A stretch of 50,206 nucleotides of DNA from Microbacteriaceae bacterium PS02066 (GCA_029959545.1 JASCPH010000020.1:1-50206); one strand, 5' to 3'; shown: positions 24,362 to 31,950, counted from the first letter of the stretch. Made by a program: numbers and translations. The notes: generated by a model not told the origin, from the sequence alone.

Positions 24362-25045
24362 CTAGCCCACCGCCCTCATGGGCACGGGTGCGGCGGGAGC
24401 GACAGGAGTGAGGGCGCCGTCGCGATCGGGGAGCATGAGTCGCGCCCGCCGGGGCACGGGCGAGCGGCGCGACTGCACGGCGATCGTCACCGTGCGCGAC
24501 GACAGGTAGCCGTAGCCGTCGCCGAGGCCGTCCCACTGGGAATCGACGATCTGCAGAGCGGCCTCCGCCTGCGGCCACACCCCCTGCACCAGAAGGCTCG
24601 CTCCGCGATCGCGCAGTCGCGCCATGAAGCGGGAGGCCTCGGCATCCGACACAGCCCCGGCAGGCCGCACGGCGACCACCGGCATGACCTCGGCGAGGGT
24701 CGCGGCCACGGCGAGCCAGCGCGGGCCGGGCTCGGGGACCAGGACGAGGCGCTCAAGCGCCACACCCAGTCCCGCCGCGGCCTCGGCGCCCAGCTCCGGC
24801 ATCCCCACGGCCGCGCACCACGCCCCCTCGCGCGAGGGGCGTGCGAGCAGCGAGAGCAGCAGCGACGTCGAGGGGGCGACCGTGTATGCGGAGCCGGCGC
24901 GAAGCCCTCCACCCGGAAGGAGCTCCGCCAGCGCCGGATGCACCGGCCGCACGGCCGCATCCATCCGCCGCCCCTGAACGCGCTCGAGCTGCGCGCGGAG
25001 GCGATGAACCTCACCCACGGCGTCTTCTCGCACGATCACCTTCAC
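24362..25045 (-). CDS. imuA: ImuA'-type RecA/SulA-like mutasome protein
   Basis: 227 aa from GTG 25045. The pattern HPALAELLPGGGLRAGSAYT near residue 36 and the following RecA-like core (LERLVLVPEPGPRWLAVAATL) are typical of the gene always placed before imuB-dnaE2. The Walker A is degenerate, as in other ImuA' proteins. It probably regulates or recruits RecA for mutagenic synthesis. First gene of the imuA'-imuB-dnaE2 operon; a LexA-like box is 10 bases upstream. Confidence 0.87.
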   Translation of the reverse strand: MKVIVREDAVGEVHRLRAQLERVQGRRMDAAVRPVHPALAELLPGGGLRAGSAYTVAPSTSLLLSLLARPSREGAWCAAVGMPELGAEAAAGLGVALERLVLVPEPGPRWLAVAATLAEVMPVVAVRPAGAVSDAEASRFMARLRDRGASLLVQGVWPQAEAALQIVDSQWDGLGDGYGYLSSRTVTIAVQSRRSPVPRRARLMLPDRDGALTPVAPAAPVPMRAVG

Positions 25046-25055
25046 TCCGACAGGC

Positions 25056-25071
25056 TAGAACGGATATTCTA
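25056..25071. promoter_or_regulatory. Candidate LexA (SOS) box before imuA'
   Basis: TAGAACGGATATTCTA has the layout of the actinobacterial SOS box TCGAACnnnnGTTCGA, matching 9 of 12 defined positions with near-perfect symmetry. It lies 10 bases upstream of the imuA' start and overlaps a minus-strand -10-like TAGAAT. A further palindrome, CGAAC-GA-GTTCG, at about 25098-25109 has the right arms but a 2-base centre. Confidence 0.55.
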
Positions 25072-25157
25072 GTTCTTCAATGTCAGATTCGAAGATACGA
25101 ACGAGTTCGGACATCCTCGTCACAAGGCGACCCGCGACGTGTGCGCGAGGAGTGGGG

Positions 25158-25182
25158 CAGGCGGCACCCTACGTGCCGCCTG
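25158..25182. terminator. Perfect 10-bp hairpin after the hydrolase gene
   Basis: CAGGCGGCAC-CCTAC-GTGCCGCCTG, 5 bases after the end of the minus-strand isochorismatase-type gene (stop at 25188). There is no U-run, so it may be a weak or factor-assisted terminator or an mRNA 3' end stabiliser. Confidence 0.55.
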
Positions 25183-25187
25183 TGACA

Positions 25188-25781
25188 TCACCTCAGCGAT
25201 CGATCGTGCACATCTCGCTCGGATGCGACGATCTCGGCCGTCGTCCGGATGCGGGCGAACCCGCCTTGCTGAAGAACGAGGGCCGTGGTCGCCATGATCT
25301 CCGCCGCCGTGCGCATCACACGCCCCATACCGCTGATCTCGGCATCGAGATCGAAGGTGCGGGTCGCATCCCACACCACCGTGGTGTCGTATCCGAGATT
25401 GCCCGCCATGCGCGCCGTCGTCTCGACGCACATGTTGGTCTGGATGCCGCAGATCAGCAGCTCGCCTATCCCCCGCTCCTGCAACCAGGCATGCAGGTCG
25501 GGGTCGCCGTAGAACGCGGAGTTCACGCTCTTGGTGATCAGCAGCGCGGCCGGGACGCGGTCGACGACATCGACGAGCGCGTTGCCCGCGGCGGTCGGAT
25601 GCAGCACGGAGGTCTCGCTGCGCGAGTCGTGACGGACCACGACGACCGGGATGCCCTCGAGCTCGGCATACCGCAACAGCGCGGCGACGTTCTGCTCGCA
25701 CTGCGGATTCGCCGTCGGCCCCCAGAACTCCAGGTCGTCGAACCCCTTCTGCATGTCGATCACCACGAGCGCGCGCGTCAT
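25188..25781 (-). CDS. Cysteine hydrolase of the isochorismatase family
   Basis: 197 aa. The catalytic triad of the family is visible: Asp in LVVIDMQKGFDD (residue 9), Lys in ALLITKSVNSAF (about residue 84) and Cys in CGIQTNMCVETTARMA (about residue 118). It is a cytoplasmic amidohydrolase; nicotinamidase-like and carbamoylase-like enzymes share this pattern and the substrate cannot be told. Its start overlaps the stop of the EamA gene (25778) by 4 bases, so the two are translated together. Confidence 0.88.
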   Translation of the reverse strand: MTRALVVIDMQKGFDDLEFWGPTANPQCEQNVAALLRYAELEGIPVVVVRHDSRSETSVLHPTAAGNALVDVVDRVPAALLITKSVNSAFYGDPDLHAWLQERGIGELLICGIQTNMCVETTARMAGNLGYDTTVVWDATRTFDLDAEISGMGRVMRTAAEIMATTALVLQQGGFARIRTTAEIVASERDVHDRSLR

Positions 25782-26713
25782 GCCTTCATCCCACCACGCG
25801 ACACCGGCACCGGCGCCTTATCCGGCTGCCGACCGGCGACCGATTCCTGCCGCCGCATGCGGCGGCGATGCGGCAGCACGCCCCACACCACACCGCCGAG
25901 CACGAGGACGAGCCCGAACACCTGCGCGGGGCCGAACGGCTCCCCCGCGAGCACGACCCCCAGCACGACGCCGGTGACCGGATTCAGCAGTCCGACGAGG
26001 CCGACCGCGGCGGCGGGCAGCCGCTGGAGACCGGCGAACCAGGCCGCGTAGGCCACCGCTGTGCCGATGAGCATGACGTAAGCGAACCCGATGAGAGCCT
26101 CGGGCGTGAGGTGCGGTGGCGGCCCCTCGACGATCAGCGCGACGGGCACGAGAACGATGGAGCCCGCCAGCAGCTGCCACGACGTCATCGCGAGCGCCGG
26201 CACCTCCTGCCCCCAGCGCGAGGTGAGGACGAAGCCGAAGGAGGAGGCGACCATGGCCCCCAGCGAGGCGGCGATGCCCCACGGATCGACCGAGCCCGCG
26301 CCGACACCGAGCATGAGCACGACGCCCGCGATCCCGATCGCCGCGCCCAGGGCGGCGGCGACGCGTGGTCGCTGACCCAGCAGCGCCCACGCGAAGAGCA
26401 TGATGCATGCCGCCGAGGTGGACATGAGGGTCGCCGCCAGGCTCGACGGAAGCCGCTGCCCGACGATGTAGATCAGCACGCTGAAGCCGCCGACGTTCAG
26501 CACTCCCAGCAGCAGGGACCGCCACCACCACGAGCCGCGCGGGAGGCGGCGGGCGAACAGCAGCACGAGCAGCCCCGCGGGCAGACAACGGATCACAGCG
26601 CCCCACAGTGGCACGTCGGGCGGCAGCAGATGCCGGGTCACGACGTAGGTGCTTCCCCACGCGATCGGCGCGATCGCAGTGATGAGGACCCATCGTCGCC
26701 ATTTATCTTCCAT
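25778..26713 (-). CDS. EamA/DMT family transporter
   Basis: 311 aa with ten predicted membrane helices in two EamA repeats (WVLITAIAPIAWGSTYVVTR at the start of the first, GIAASLGAMVASSFGFVLTS of the second). The repeat ends are VVLMLG and GLLNPVTGVVLGVVLAGEPF. It is a metabolite or drug exporter of the RhaT/YdcZ type; substrate unknown. ATG 26713 lies inside the first MarR operator, so longer starts, which would cross the divergent gene, are rejected. It heads a two-gene unit with the hydrolase, which may act on the transported compound. Confidence 0.88.
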   Translation of the reverse strand: MEDKWRRWVLITAIAPIAWGSTYVVTRHLLPPDVPLWGAVIRCLPAGLLVLLFARRLPRGSWWWRSLLLGVLNVGGFSVLIYIVGQRLPSSLAATLMSTSAACIMLFAWALLGQRPRVAAALGAAIGIAGVVLMLGVGAGSVDPWGIAASLGAMVASSFGFVLTSRWGQEVPALAMTSWQLLAGSIVLVPVALIVEGPPPHLTPEALIGFAYVMLIGTAVAYAAWFAGLQRLPAAAVGLVGLLNPVTGVVLGVVLAGEPFGPAQVFGLVLVLGGVVWGVLPHRRRMRRQESVAGRQPDKAPVPVSRGGMKA

Positions 26714-26747
26714 GGAAGGAAATACTACCTTCCATGGAAGGTATCGT
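26707..26747. promoter_or_regulatory. Two TTCCATGGAA operators in the EamA/MarR divergent promoter
   Basis: CTTCCATGGAAG (26707-26718) and the 18-bp perfect palindrome TACCTTCCATGGAAGGTA (26726-26743) share the same core, with centres 22 bp apart (about two helical turns). The first covers the EamA start codon. The second runs into the -10 TATCGT (26742-26747) of the leaderless marR transcript. Sites so placed should allow one MarR protein to shut off both genes. Confidence 0.85.
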
Positions 26748-26753
26748 GGTTGC

Positions 26754-27251
26754 ATGAGCGGAACCGAGGATCGCGTCAGCCGCATCCAAGACGACTGGCG
26801 ACGGGAGCGTCCCGACCTCGACCCGTCCCCCCAGGGCGTCATCGGCCGCATCCACCGTGTGGGCATGGCCCTCACCCGCGAGCTCACCGCGGTCTACGCC
26901 CGCTTCGGGCTCACCGAGGCGGAGTTCGACCTGCTCGCGTCACTCCGGCGGGCGGGCGCGCCCTACAGCCGGCCGGCCGGCGAGCTGGCAGAGCACACGA
27001 TGGTCACCTCGGGCGGACTCACCAAGCGGGTCGACCGCCTCGTCGAGCGCGGCCTTGTCACGCGCTCAGGATCCGACGCCGACGGCCGGCGCCGCCTGGT
27101 CTGCCTGACGGATGCCGGGCGCGCGCTGATCGATGACGCCTTCACCGCCCACATCGCCAACGAACACCGACTGGTCCAGATGCTGGACGCGCCGGATGCG
27201 GAGCAGCTCGCCCGCATCCTGCAGCACTGGAGCGAGCAGCTCGAGCGATAG
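26754..27251 (+). CDS. MarR family transcriptional regulator
   Basis: 165 aa. The winged helix is typical: FGLTEAEFDLLASLRRAG, PAGELAEHTMVTSGGLTKRV (recognition helix), RLVERGLVTRSGSDADGRRR (wing) and VCLTDAGRALIDDAF. The N- and C-terminal helices form the dimer. ATG 26754 is 6 bases after the -10 TATCGT, so the mRNA is probably leaderless. It is divergent from the EamA-hydrolase unit and shares operators with it; a substrate-responsive repressor is likely. Confidence 0.92.
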   Translation: MSGTEDRVSRIQDDWRRERPDLDPSPQGVIGRIHRVGMALTRELTAVYARFGLTEAEFDLLASLRRAGAPYSRPAGELAEHTMVTSGGLTKRVDRLVERGLVTRSGSDADGRRRLVCLTDAGRALIDDAFTAHIANEHRLVQMLDAPDAEQLARILQHWSEQLER

Positions 27252-27257
27252 CAGGGC

Positions 27258-27755
27258 TCAGGCGGCGAGCGCCAGGTACGGCTCCCACCGGGGATCGGCG
27301 CGCTCGGTTCCGCGCACGCTCCAACCCGAGCCGTGCGGCACGTCGGGCACGAGCCGCAGCGTCCACGACATCTCCTGCGGCGTGCGATCCCCCTTGACGT
27401 TGTTGCAGCGCAGGCAGCACGCCACCAGGTTCTGCCAGGTGTCGCGCCCGCCGCGCGAACGCGGCAGCACGTGGTCGATGGTGGATGCGGCCTTCCCGCA
27501 GTACGCGCAGCGGTGTCCGTCGCGGCGCAGCACTCCCCGGCGGGTCACCGGCACGTTGCGCACGTTGGGTATGCGCACATAACGGGTGAGGATGATGACC
27601 GCGGGCCGGTCATAGATCTGCGTCGTGCCCCAGATGGGCACGTCCTCGACGCGTTCGACGATGGTCGCCTTCTCGTTCATGACGAGCACAAGAGCTCGTT
27701 TGAACGAGACGACGGCCAGCGGCTCGTAGCCGGCGTTCAACACCAGTGTGCGCAT
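27258..27755 (-). CDS. HNH endonuclease
   Basis: 165 aa. MRTLVLNAGYEPLAVVSFKRA opens the protein; the nuclease core is CAYCGKAASTIDHVLPRSRG then LVACCLRCNNVKGDRTPQE, with two CxxC zinc pairs and the H-N-H residues. This is the short McrA-like HNH type found in most actinobacteria, often annotated only as HNH endonuclease. ATG 27755 has AGGACAAGGA upstream. It is convergent with marR. No restriction modification partner is nearby. Confidence 0.9.
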   Translation of the reverse strand: MRTLVLNAGYEPLAVVSFKRALVLVMNEKATIVERVEDVPIWGTTQIYDRPAVIILTRYVRIPNVRNVPVTRRGVLRRDGHRCAYCGKAASTIDHVLPRSRGGRDTWQNLVACCLRCNNVKGDRTPQEMSWTLRLVPDVPHGSGWSVRGTERADPRWEPYLALAA

Positions 27756-27831
27756 TCCTTGTCCTCTCGAATGGCCCGGACGGCTTCGCGGATATTCGAT
27801 TCGATGGACGCATCGCGGGTGCGGAGGCATG

Positions 27832-27862
27832 AAAAAAGGCGCTGTCTCATGGACAGCGCCTT
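27832..27862 (-). terminator. Strong rho-independent terminator
   Basis: Minus strand: AAGGCGCTGTC-loop-GACAGCGCCTT (11-bp arms, 27836-27862) followed by TTTTTT (27832-27837). It is the best intrinsic terminator in the window. It lies 193 bases beyond the M23 peptidase stop and 77 bases before the HNH start, so it must end a transcript crossing 27.87-28.05 kb. Confidence 0.92.
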
Positions 27863-27865
27863 GAA

Positions 27866-28054
27866 CACACGGGAAACCCGTGTGTGTCGGTCACGTGATG
27901 CCGAAGGACGAGCAGACCGAGCGCATCCATGGTTCGGATGCGTGGTGAACTGCCCATCGGCGCCCTCCGCTTCTCTCAGCGTCGTGCCCTCAGGGTAGCC
28001 CACCGCGACGCGCCCGGGACGCGCGCTTGATGAACTCTCGGAATCGTGTCGGGG
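27866..28054 (-). ncRNA. Possible small RNA or long structured 3' UTR of the M23 gene
   Basis: There is no gene in these 189 bases. On the minus strand they contain hairpins CATCC/GGATG (around 27930-27950) and ACACACGGG/CCCGTGTGT (27865-27885), then the U-run terminator. A TACCCT at about 27996-28001 could be a -10 box for an independent transcript. It may equally be the 3' end of the peptidase mRNA. It matches no RNA family I recognise. Confidence 0.3.
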
Positions 28055-28966
28055 TCAACCCGCGTTGGCCTGCAGCCAGGCGTAGGGGTCGACAAGGCCG
28101 CCGCCGATGCGCACCTCGAAGTGGAGGTGGTTTGCGGTGGAGGAGCCGGTGCTTCCCATCAGACCGATGATCTGGCCCGCTTCGACGTAGTCGCCGGGGT
28201 TCACCAGCGTCTGCGTCATGTGGCCGTAGAGAGTCGTGACGCTCTGACCGTTGATCACGCTGTCGAGCACGACCGCGTAGCCGTAGCCGTAGTACCAGCC
28301 GGCGACGCGCACGGTTCCTGCGGCGGCGGCGAACTCCGGGGTACCGGCCGCTCCGAGCAGGTCGACGCCCTGGTGGTAGCCGTCGGCGCCGAATCCGCGG
28401 CCCACGCGGATCTGCGACATGTCGAGCGGCCAGCGCACGGCGCCGCTACCGGGGGCGACCATGTTCAAGTCGACGTTGGCGGCGGAGACCGAGGCGGCGG
28501 ATGCGGCGGCGGCGATGCGCGCGGCGGCGGCCTCGGCGGCCTTCTTCTTCTCGACCTCTTCGGGCGTAGTCGCGCCGTAGGTGCCGCGGTCGAGATCTGC
28601 CGAGGTCACCGTGGAGGCGACGACGAGCGACTGCGGGTTCTCGGCTGCCACCTGCTCGATCGTGGCCGCATCCGTGCCACCGTTGAACGCGGCGTAGGCG
28701 GGAAGGGCGACGGTCGCGACGAGGCCGCCGACCATGCTCAGGATCACGACGCTGCGCAGGGGCTTGCGGAAGCTGCGGCCGATGCGGGCCGGGCGTGCGG
28801 CACGTACGACGACGGTCTTGGTGCGGGCCACCTGACCCTGGGCGGTGCGAGCCAGTTCGCGCATGCTGCGGCGACTGGTCACGGGATTCGCGGCGGCCTC
28901 GGGCGCGCCTGCCGACGAATCGTCGTTCTGTTCAGCCAAATCATCCTCCGGCGCCTCCGCGCTCAT
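28055..28966 (-). CDS. M23 family metallopeptidase (LytM-type)
   Basis: 303 aa. An Ala/Arg-rich cytoplasmic N-terminus leads to one membrane segment or signal anchor (SVVILSMVGGLVATVALPAYA, about 95-115). A coiled-coil-like linker (EEVEKKKAAEAAAARIAAAA) and a C-terminal M23 domain follow: GRGFGADGYHQGVDLLGAAG, TTLYGHMTQTLV and NHLHFEVRIGGGLVDP. The H-x(3)-D, HxH and GHM zinc/catalytic residues are present, so it should cleave peptidoglycan cross-links outside the cell. ATG 28966 lacks a ribosome-binding site, whereas TTG 28939 has GGAGG at ideal distance; the true start may be 28939. Confidence 0.88.
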   Translation of the reverse strand: MSAEAPEDDLAEQNDDSSAGAPEAAANPVTSRRSMRELARTAQGQVARTKTVVVRAARPARIGRSFRKPLRSVVILSMVGGLVATVALPAYAAFNGGTDAATIEQVAAENPQSLVVASTVTSADLDRGTYGATTPEEVEKKKAAEAAAARIAAAASAASVSAANVDLNMVAPGSGAVRWPLDMSQIRVGRGFGADGYHQGVDLLGAAGTPEFAAAAGTVRVAGWYYGYGYAVVLDSVINGQSVTTLYGHMTQTLVNPGDYVEAGQIIGLMGSTGSSTANHLHFEVRIGGGLVDPYAWLQANAG

Positions 28967-28972
28967 AGCGCT

Positions 28973-29033
28973 GGCTCGTCGGCACTCGATGTCGGGGCAC
29001 GATATGCGGGTTGCACCACACGGACGACGAGCC
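28973..29033 (-). promoter_or_regulatory. Structured leader of the M23 peptidase gene
   Basis: GGCTCGTCG and CGACGAGCC (29025-29033 and 28973-28981) are perfect 9-bp complements closing a 43-nt loop just upstream of the GGAGG and start codon. M23 and Rpf genes of actinobacteria often have riboswitch leaders, but I do not see the conserved c-di-AMP (ydaO) motifs here. A new cis-regulatory RNA or a plain protective stem are both possible. Confidence 0.4.
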
Positions 29034-29090
29034 GGAGAGGCAATCCGTACGGGATCCATCGGTGGGCTTCTCACCTGCGGACTGTCCGAG

Positions 29091-29118
29091 GTTACCCGAA
29101 GGTAACGAATAAGTCACG
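29091..29118. promoter_or_regulatory. GTTACC/GGTAAC hairpin and MtrA-like direct repeat
   Basis: GTTACC-CGAA-GGTAAC (29091-29106) is a perfect palindrome. On the plus strand GTAACG (29102) and GTCACG (29113) form a direct repeat with 11-bp period, the layout of MtrA boxes. MtrA controls peptidoglycan hydrolase genes in actinobacteria, and the site lies upstream of the M23 peptidase gene. The consensus is from memory. Confidence 0.4.
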
Positions 29119-29165
29119 CCGGTGCGGGCCGGATCAATACCGCGACGAGCTGTGGAGAGCAGCTC

Positions 29166-29867
29166 TCAGCGGGCGTCGGCGACGAGGAAGATGTGGCCGG
29201 CGACCTCGACGGGAAGCTCCAGTCCCTCGTCCGAACCGTCCATCTGCACGAGGACGTAGCCCTCGTTGTACTGGAACGATCCGGCGGCGCCGGGGACGAC
29301 ACCGGCGGCGCGCAGCTGCTGCAGGAGCTCGGGGTCGACCTGGGCGGGCTCGGCGAGGCGACGCACGGTGCCGGTGATCGGCCCCCCCTCGGCGTCGAGC
29401 TTGCGGACGAGGCCGACGACGCCCTCCTCGAACGTGGAGCTGGGCAGATCGCCCAGCTGGTCCAGACCCGGGATGGGGTTGCCGTAGGGCGACTCGGTGG
29501 GGTGGCCGAGCAGCTCGACGAGCCGACGCTCCACTTGCTCGCTCATGACGTGCTCCCAGCGGCAGGCCTCTTCGTGGACGTACGCCCAGTCGAGCCCGAT
29601 CACGTCGCTCAGCAGACGCTCGGCGAGGCGGTGCTTGCGCATGACGTCGACGGCCTTCTGTCGACCGGAACCCGTCAGCTCCAGCGAGCGGTCGTCGGAG
29701 ACGATGACGAGACCGTCGCGCTCCATCCGACCGACTGTCTGCGAGACGGTCGGGCCAGAGTGACCGAGCCGTTCGCTGATGCGTGCACGCAGCGGAACGA
29801 TGTTCTCCTCCTCGAGCTCGAGGATGGTGCGCAGATACATCTCTGTCGTGTCGATCAGGTCGGTCAT
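29166..29867 (-). CDS. ideR: Iron-dependent repressor IdeR/DtxR
   Basis: 233 aa. DtxR-type winged helix (TTEMYLRTILELEEENIVPL, then ISERLGHSGPTVSQTVGRME), dimerisation/metal domain (HRLAERLLSDVIGLDWAYVH, EEACRWEHVMSEQVERRLVE, PYGNPIPG) and a C-terminal SH3-like domain. The metal ligands of IdeR are all visible: Met in TTEMYL, and Cys, Glu and His in ACRWEHVMS. This is the iron-type ligand set, not the MntR set. With Fe2+ it represses siderophore and iron-uptake genes. Start ATG 29867 has GAGGA 7 bases upstream. Divergent from serC. Confidence 0.9.
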   Translation of the reverse strand: MTDLIDTTEMYLRTILELEEENIVPLRARISERLGHSGPTVSQTVGRMERDGLVIVSDDRSLELTGSGRQKAVDVMRKHRLAERLLSDVIGLDWAYVHEEACRWEHVMSEQVERRLVELLGHPTESPYGNPIPGLDQLGDLPSSTFEEGVVGLVRKLDAEGGPITGTVRRLAEPAQVDPELLQQLRAAGVVPGAAGSFQYNEGYVLVQMDGSDEGLELPVEVAGHIFLVADAR

Positions 29868-29963
29868 GAACGTGTCCTCGAAGTCATAGGGGCCCGAAGA
29901 GAGCCTATCCAACGTGACGATGGTCACGGCGGTCGGCGGCGAGCACGCCCCTAGAATCGAGCC

Positions 29964-31076
29964 ATGTCCCACGTCGTGCTCCCTCGCGAGATCCTGCCCG
30001 CCGACGGCCGCTTCGGATGCGGTCCCTCGAAGATCCGCCCGGAGCAGGTCGCTGCTCTGGCCGAGCGCGGTTCGTCGCTGCTGGGCACCTCGCACCGCCA
30101 GGCCCCCGTCAAGAACCTCGTCGCGAGCGTGCGGGAGGGCCTCGCGGCACTGCTGCGCCTGCCGGACGGGTACGAGATCGTCGTCGGCAACGGCGGATCG
30201 ACCGCATTCTGGGATGCGGCCGCGTTCGGTCTCATCGAGAACCGCGCACAGAACCTGGTGTTCGGGGAGTTCGGCGGCAAGTTCGCCGCTGCCGCGGCGG
30301 CACCGTGGCTGCAGGCGCCTGACGTCCGCAAGGCCGCGCCCGGCACGAGCGCCGCACCCGAGGTCGTGGAGGGCGTCGACGTGTACGCCTGGCCGCACAA
30401 CGAGACGTCGACCGGCGTCGCCACCCGCATCGCCCGCGTCGCGGGGGATGCCGGCGCACTGACGGTGATCGACGCGACGAGCGCGGCGGGCGGCATCGAC
30501 TTTGACGTCGCGGAGACCGACGTCTACTACTTCGCCCCTCAGAAGAACCTCGGCTCCGACGGGGGCCTGTTCTTCGCGGCCGTCTCGCCCGCGGCGATCG
30601 AGCGGATCGAGCGCATCGCCGCATCCGATCGCTACATCCCGGAGTTCCTGAGCCTGAAGAACGCGCTCGACAACTCCCGCCTGCAGCAGACGCTCAACAC
30701 TCCGGCGCTGTCGACGCTGGTGCTGCTCGACGAGCAGGTGCGCTGGATCAACGCCAGCGGCGGCCTGAGTTGGGCCGCTGCCCGCACCGCCGAGTCGTCG
30801 CAGGTGCTCTACGACTGGGCCGAGGCGTCGAGTGTGGCAACGCCCTTCGTCGCCGATGTCGCCGACCGCTCCCCCGTGGTCGTCACGATCGACTTCGACG
30901 AGAGCGTGGATGCGGCGGCCGTGGCCGCGAGCCTGCGCGCGAACGGCATCGTCGACACGGAGCCGTACCGCAAGCTCGGACGCAATCAGCTGCGCGTGGC
31001 GACGTTCACCTCGATCGATCCCGACGACGTGCGTCAGCTGACGCGCAGCATCGACTACACCCTCGAGCACCTCTGA
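29964..31076 (+). CDS. serC: Phosphoserine aminotransferase
   Basis: 370 aa class-V PLP aminotransferase of the actinobacterial SerC type. FGCGPSKIRPEQVAAL and LLGTSHRQAPVKNLVASV are at the N-terminus; VVGNGGSTAFWDAAAFGL binds the cofactor phosphate. The PLP lysine is in YYFAPQKNLGSDGGLFFA (about residue 195). It makes 3-phosphoserine from 3-phosphohydroxypyruvate and glutamate for serine (and pyridoxal) synthesis. TAGAAT (29952-29957) is 6 bases before the ATG, so the mRNA should be leaderless. Confidence 0.95.
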   Translation: MSHVVLPREILPADGRFGCGPSKIRPEQVAALAERGSSLLGTSHRQAPVKNLVASVREGLAALLRLPDGYEIVVGNGGSTAFWDAAAFGLIENRAQNLVFGEFGGKFAAAAAAPWLQAPDVRKAAPGTSAAPEVVEGVDVYAWPHNETSTGVATRIARVAGDAGALTVIDATSAAGGIDFDVAETDVYYFAPQKNLGSDGGLFFAAVSPAAIERIERIAASDRYIPEFLSLKNALDNSRLQQTLNTPALSTLVLLDEQVRWINASGGLSWAAARTAESSQVLYDWAEASSVATPFVADVADRSPVVVTIDFDESVDAAAVAASLRANGIVDTEPYRKLGRNQLRVATFTSIDPDDVRQLTRSIDYTLEHL

Positions 31077-31112
31077 CCGGAGGGGCTCCGCACCCCCGCC
31101 GGGTGAGTACAC

Positions 31113-31154
31113 GTTCGCCGGGTGAGCATTCGATGTGATGCTCACCCGGCGAAC
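31113..31154. repeat. 17-bp perfect inverted repeat between serC and the DUF3027 gene
   Basis: GTTCGCCGGGTGAGCAT (31113-31129) and its exact complement (31138-31154) enclose an 8-nt loop. Partial direct copies flank it: CGCCGGGTGAG at about 31098 and GGATGCTCAC at about 31155. It lies between convergent genes and may serve as a bidirectional terminator, though without a U-run. Its form is that of a REP-like intergenic palindrome. Confidence 0.85.
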
Positions 31155-31185
31155 GGATGCTCACTGGGCGTCGCCCGTGGCGGAC

Positions 31186-31950
31186 TCAGTCCTCGGACTC
31201 GTCCTCGTCGGAGTCGTCCTCGTCATCCGCGTCTTCCTCGGACTCGTTGTCGTCGAGATCCTCGTCTTCGTCGTAGTCGTCGTCGAGCTCGTCGATGTCG
31301 ACGCCGTCGACATCGCCCGCGTGCAGGATCGATTCGCCGCCGTCCTCCGCGTCGTCTTCCTCGTCTTCCGACTCGTCGAGGTCGTCCGCATCCTCGTCGG
31401 AGTCGTCGTCCTCGGCGTCGTCCTCATCGTCCTCGGCTTCTGCGGCCGCCTCCGCCGCCGCGGCCTGCTGGGCGTGGTATTCCGCCAGGCGCGTCGCCCA
31501 CGGCACCCACTCGGGCGCAAGGAGGGCGCCGTCACCCGGCAGCAGCTCGACCTCGAGGACCGTGGGCTCGGCTCCCTCGACGCGCGCCAGCGAAACCGTC
31601 CAGTACCAGCCCGGGTATCCGGCCAGGCGGTTCTCGAAGCGGAGCGAGACGACACCGTCGGGCTCGAGCGTGTACCCGGCCGCAGGCCCGACGGTCTGGG
31701 GCTTGGTGATCTCGTGGAGAGCGGAGAGCGCCAGCTCATGAGCGGCGAGAAGCTCGGCATCCGGCTCACGAGGCTCGGTTTCAGCCTCGACCTCGCGCTC
31801 GGGCTCGGGCTCGACGGTGTCGGCATCGCCGATGGCGGCTTCCTCCGCCGCGACCTCCGTCACGACGGCTTCGTCGGCCTGTGCGACGAGCTCCGCATCG
31901 ACGGCCTCGTCCCAGACCGGTTCTGCGCCGGACTCAGGCGTCGAGGTCAT
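31186..31950 (-). CDS. DUF3027 family protein with very acidic tail
   Basis: 254 aa. The central domain (about 65-165: ELLAAHELALSALHEI, VSLRFENRLAGYPGWYWTVS, LLPGDGALLAPEWVPWATRL) is the DUF3027 signature, known only in actinobacteria. The last 80 residues are almost wholly Asp/Glu. Such tails occur in proteins that compete with nucleic acids for basic partners. It starts 17 bases inside the upstream cold-shock gene on the same strand, a conserved pairing that suggests a joint role on RNA or DNA. Function unknown. Confidence 0.88.
   Translation of the reverse strand: MTSTPESGAEPVWDEAVDAELVAQADEAVVTEVAAEEAAIGDADTVEPEPEREVEAETEPREPDAELLAAHELALSALHEITKPQTVGPAAGYTLEPDGVVSLRFENRLAGYPGWYWTVSLARVEGAEPTVLEVELLPGDGALLAPEWVPWATRLAEYHAQQAAAAEAAAEAEDDEDDAEDDDSDEDADDLDESEDEEDDAEDGGESILHAGDVDGVDIDELDDDYDEDEDLDDNESEEDADDEDDSDEDESED

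Noticed and set aside
25158..25182. Operator in front of imuA'
   Set aside because: It is at the 3' end of the hydrolase gene and over 100 bases from the imuA' start; better read as a transcript-end hairpin.
28940..29090. c-di-AMP (ydaO) riboswitch before the M23 peptidase gene
   Set aside because: Expected from gene type, but the conserved purine-rich and CCGAATCC-type segments are not present; only an unrelated 9-bp stem is seen.
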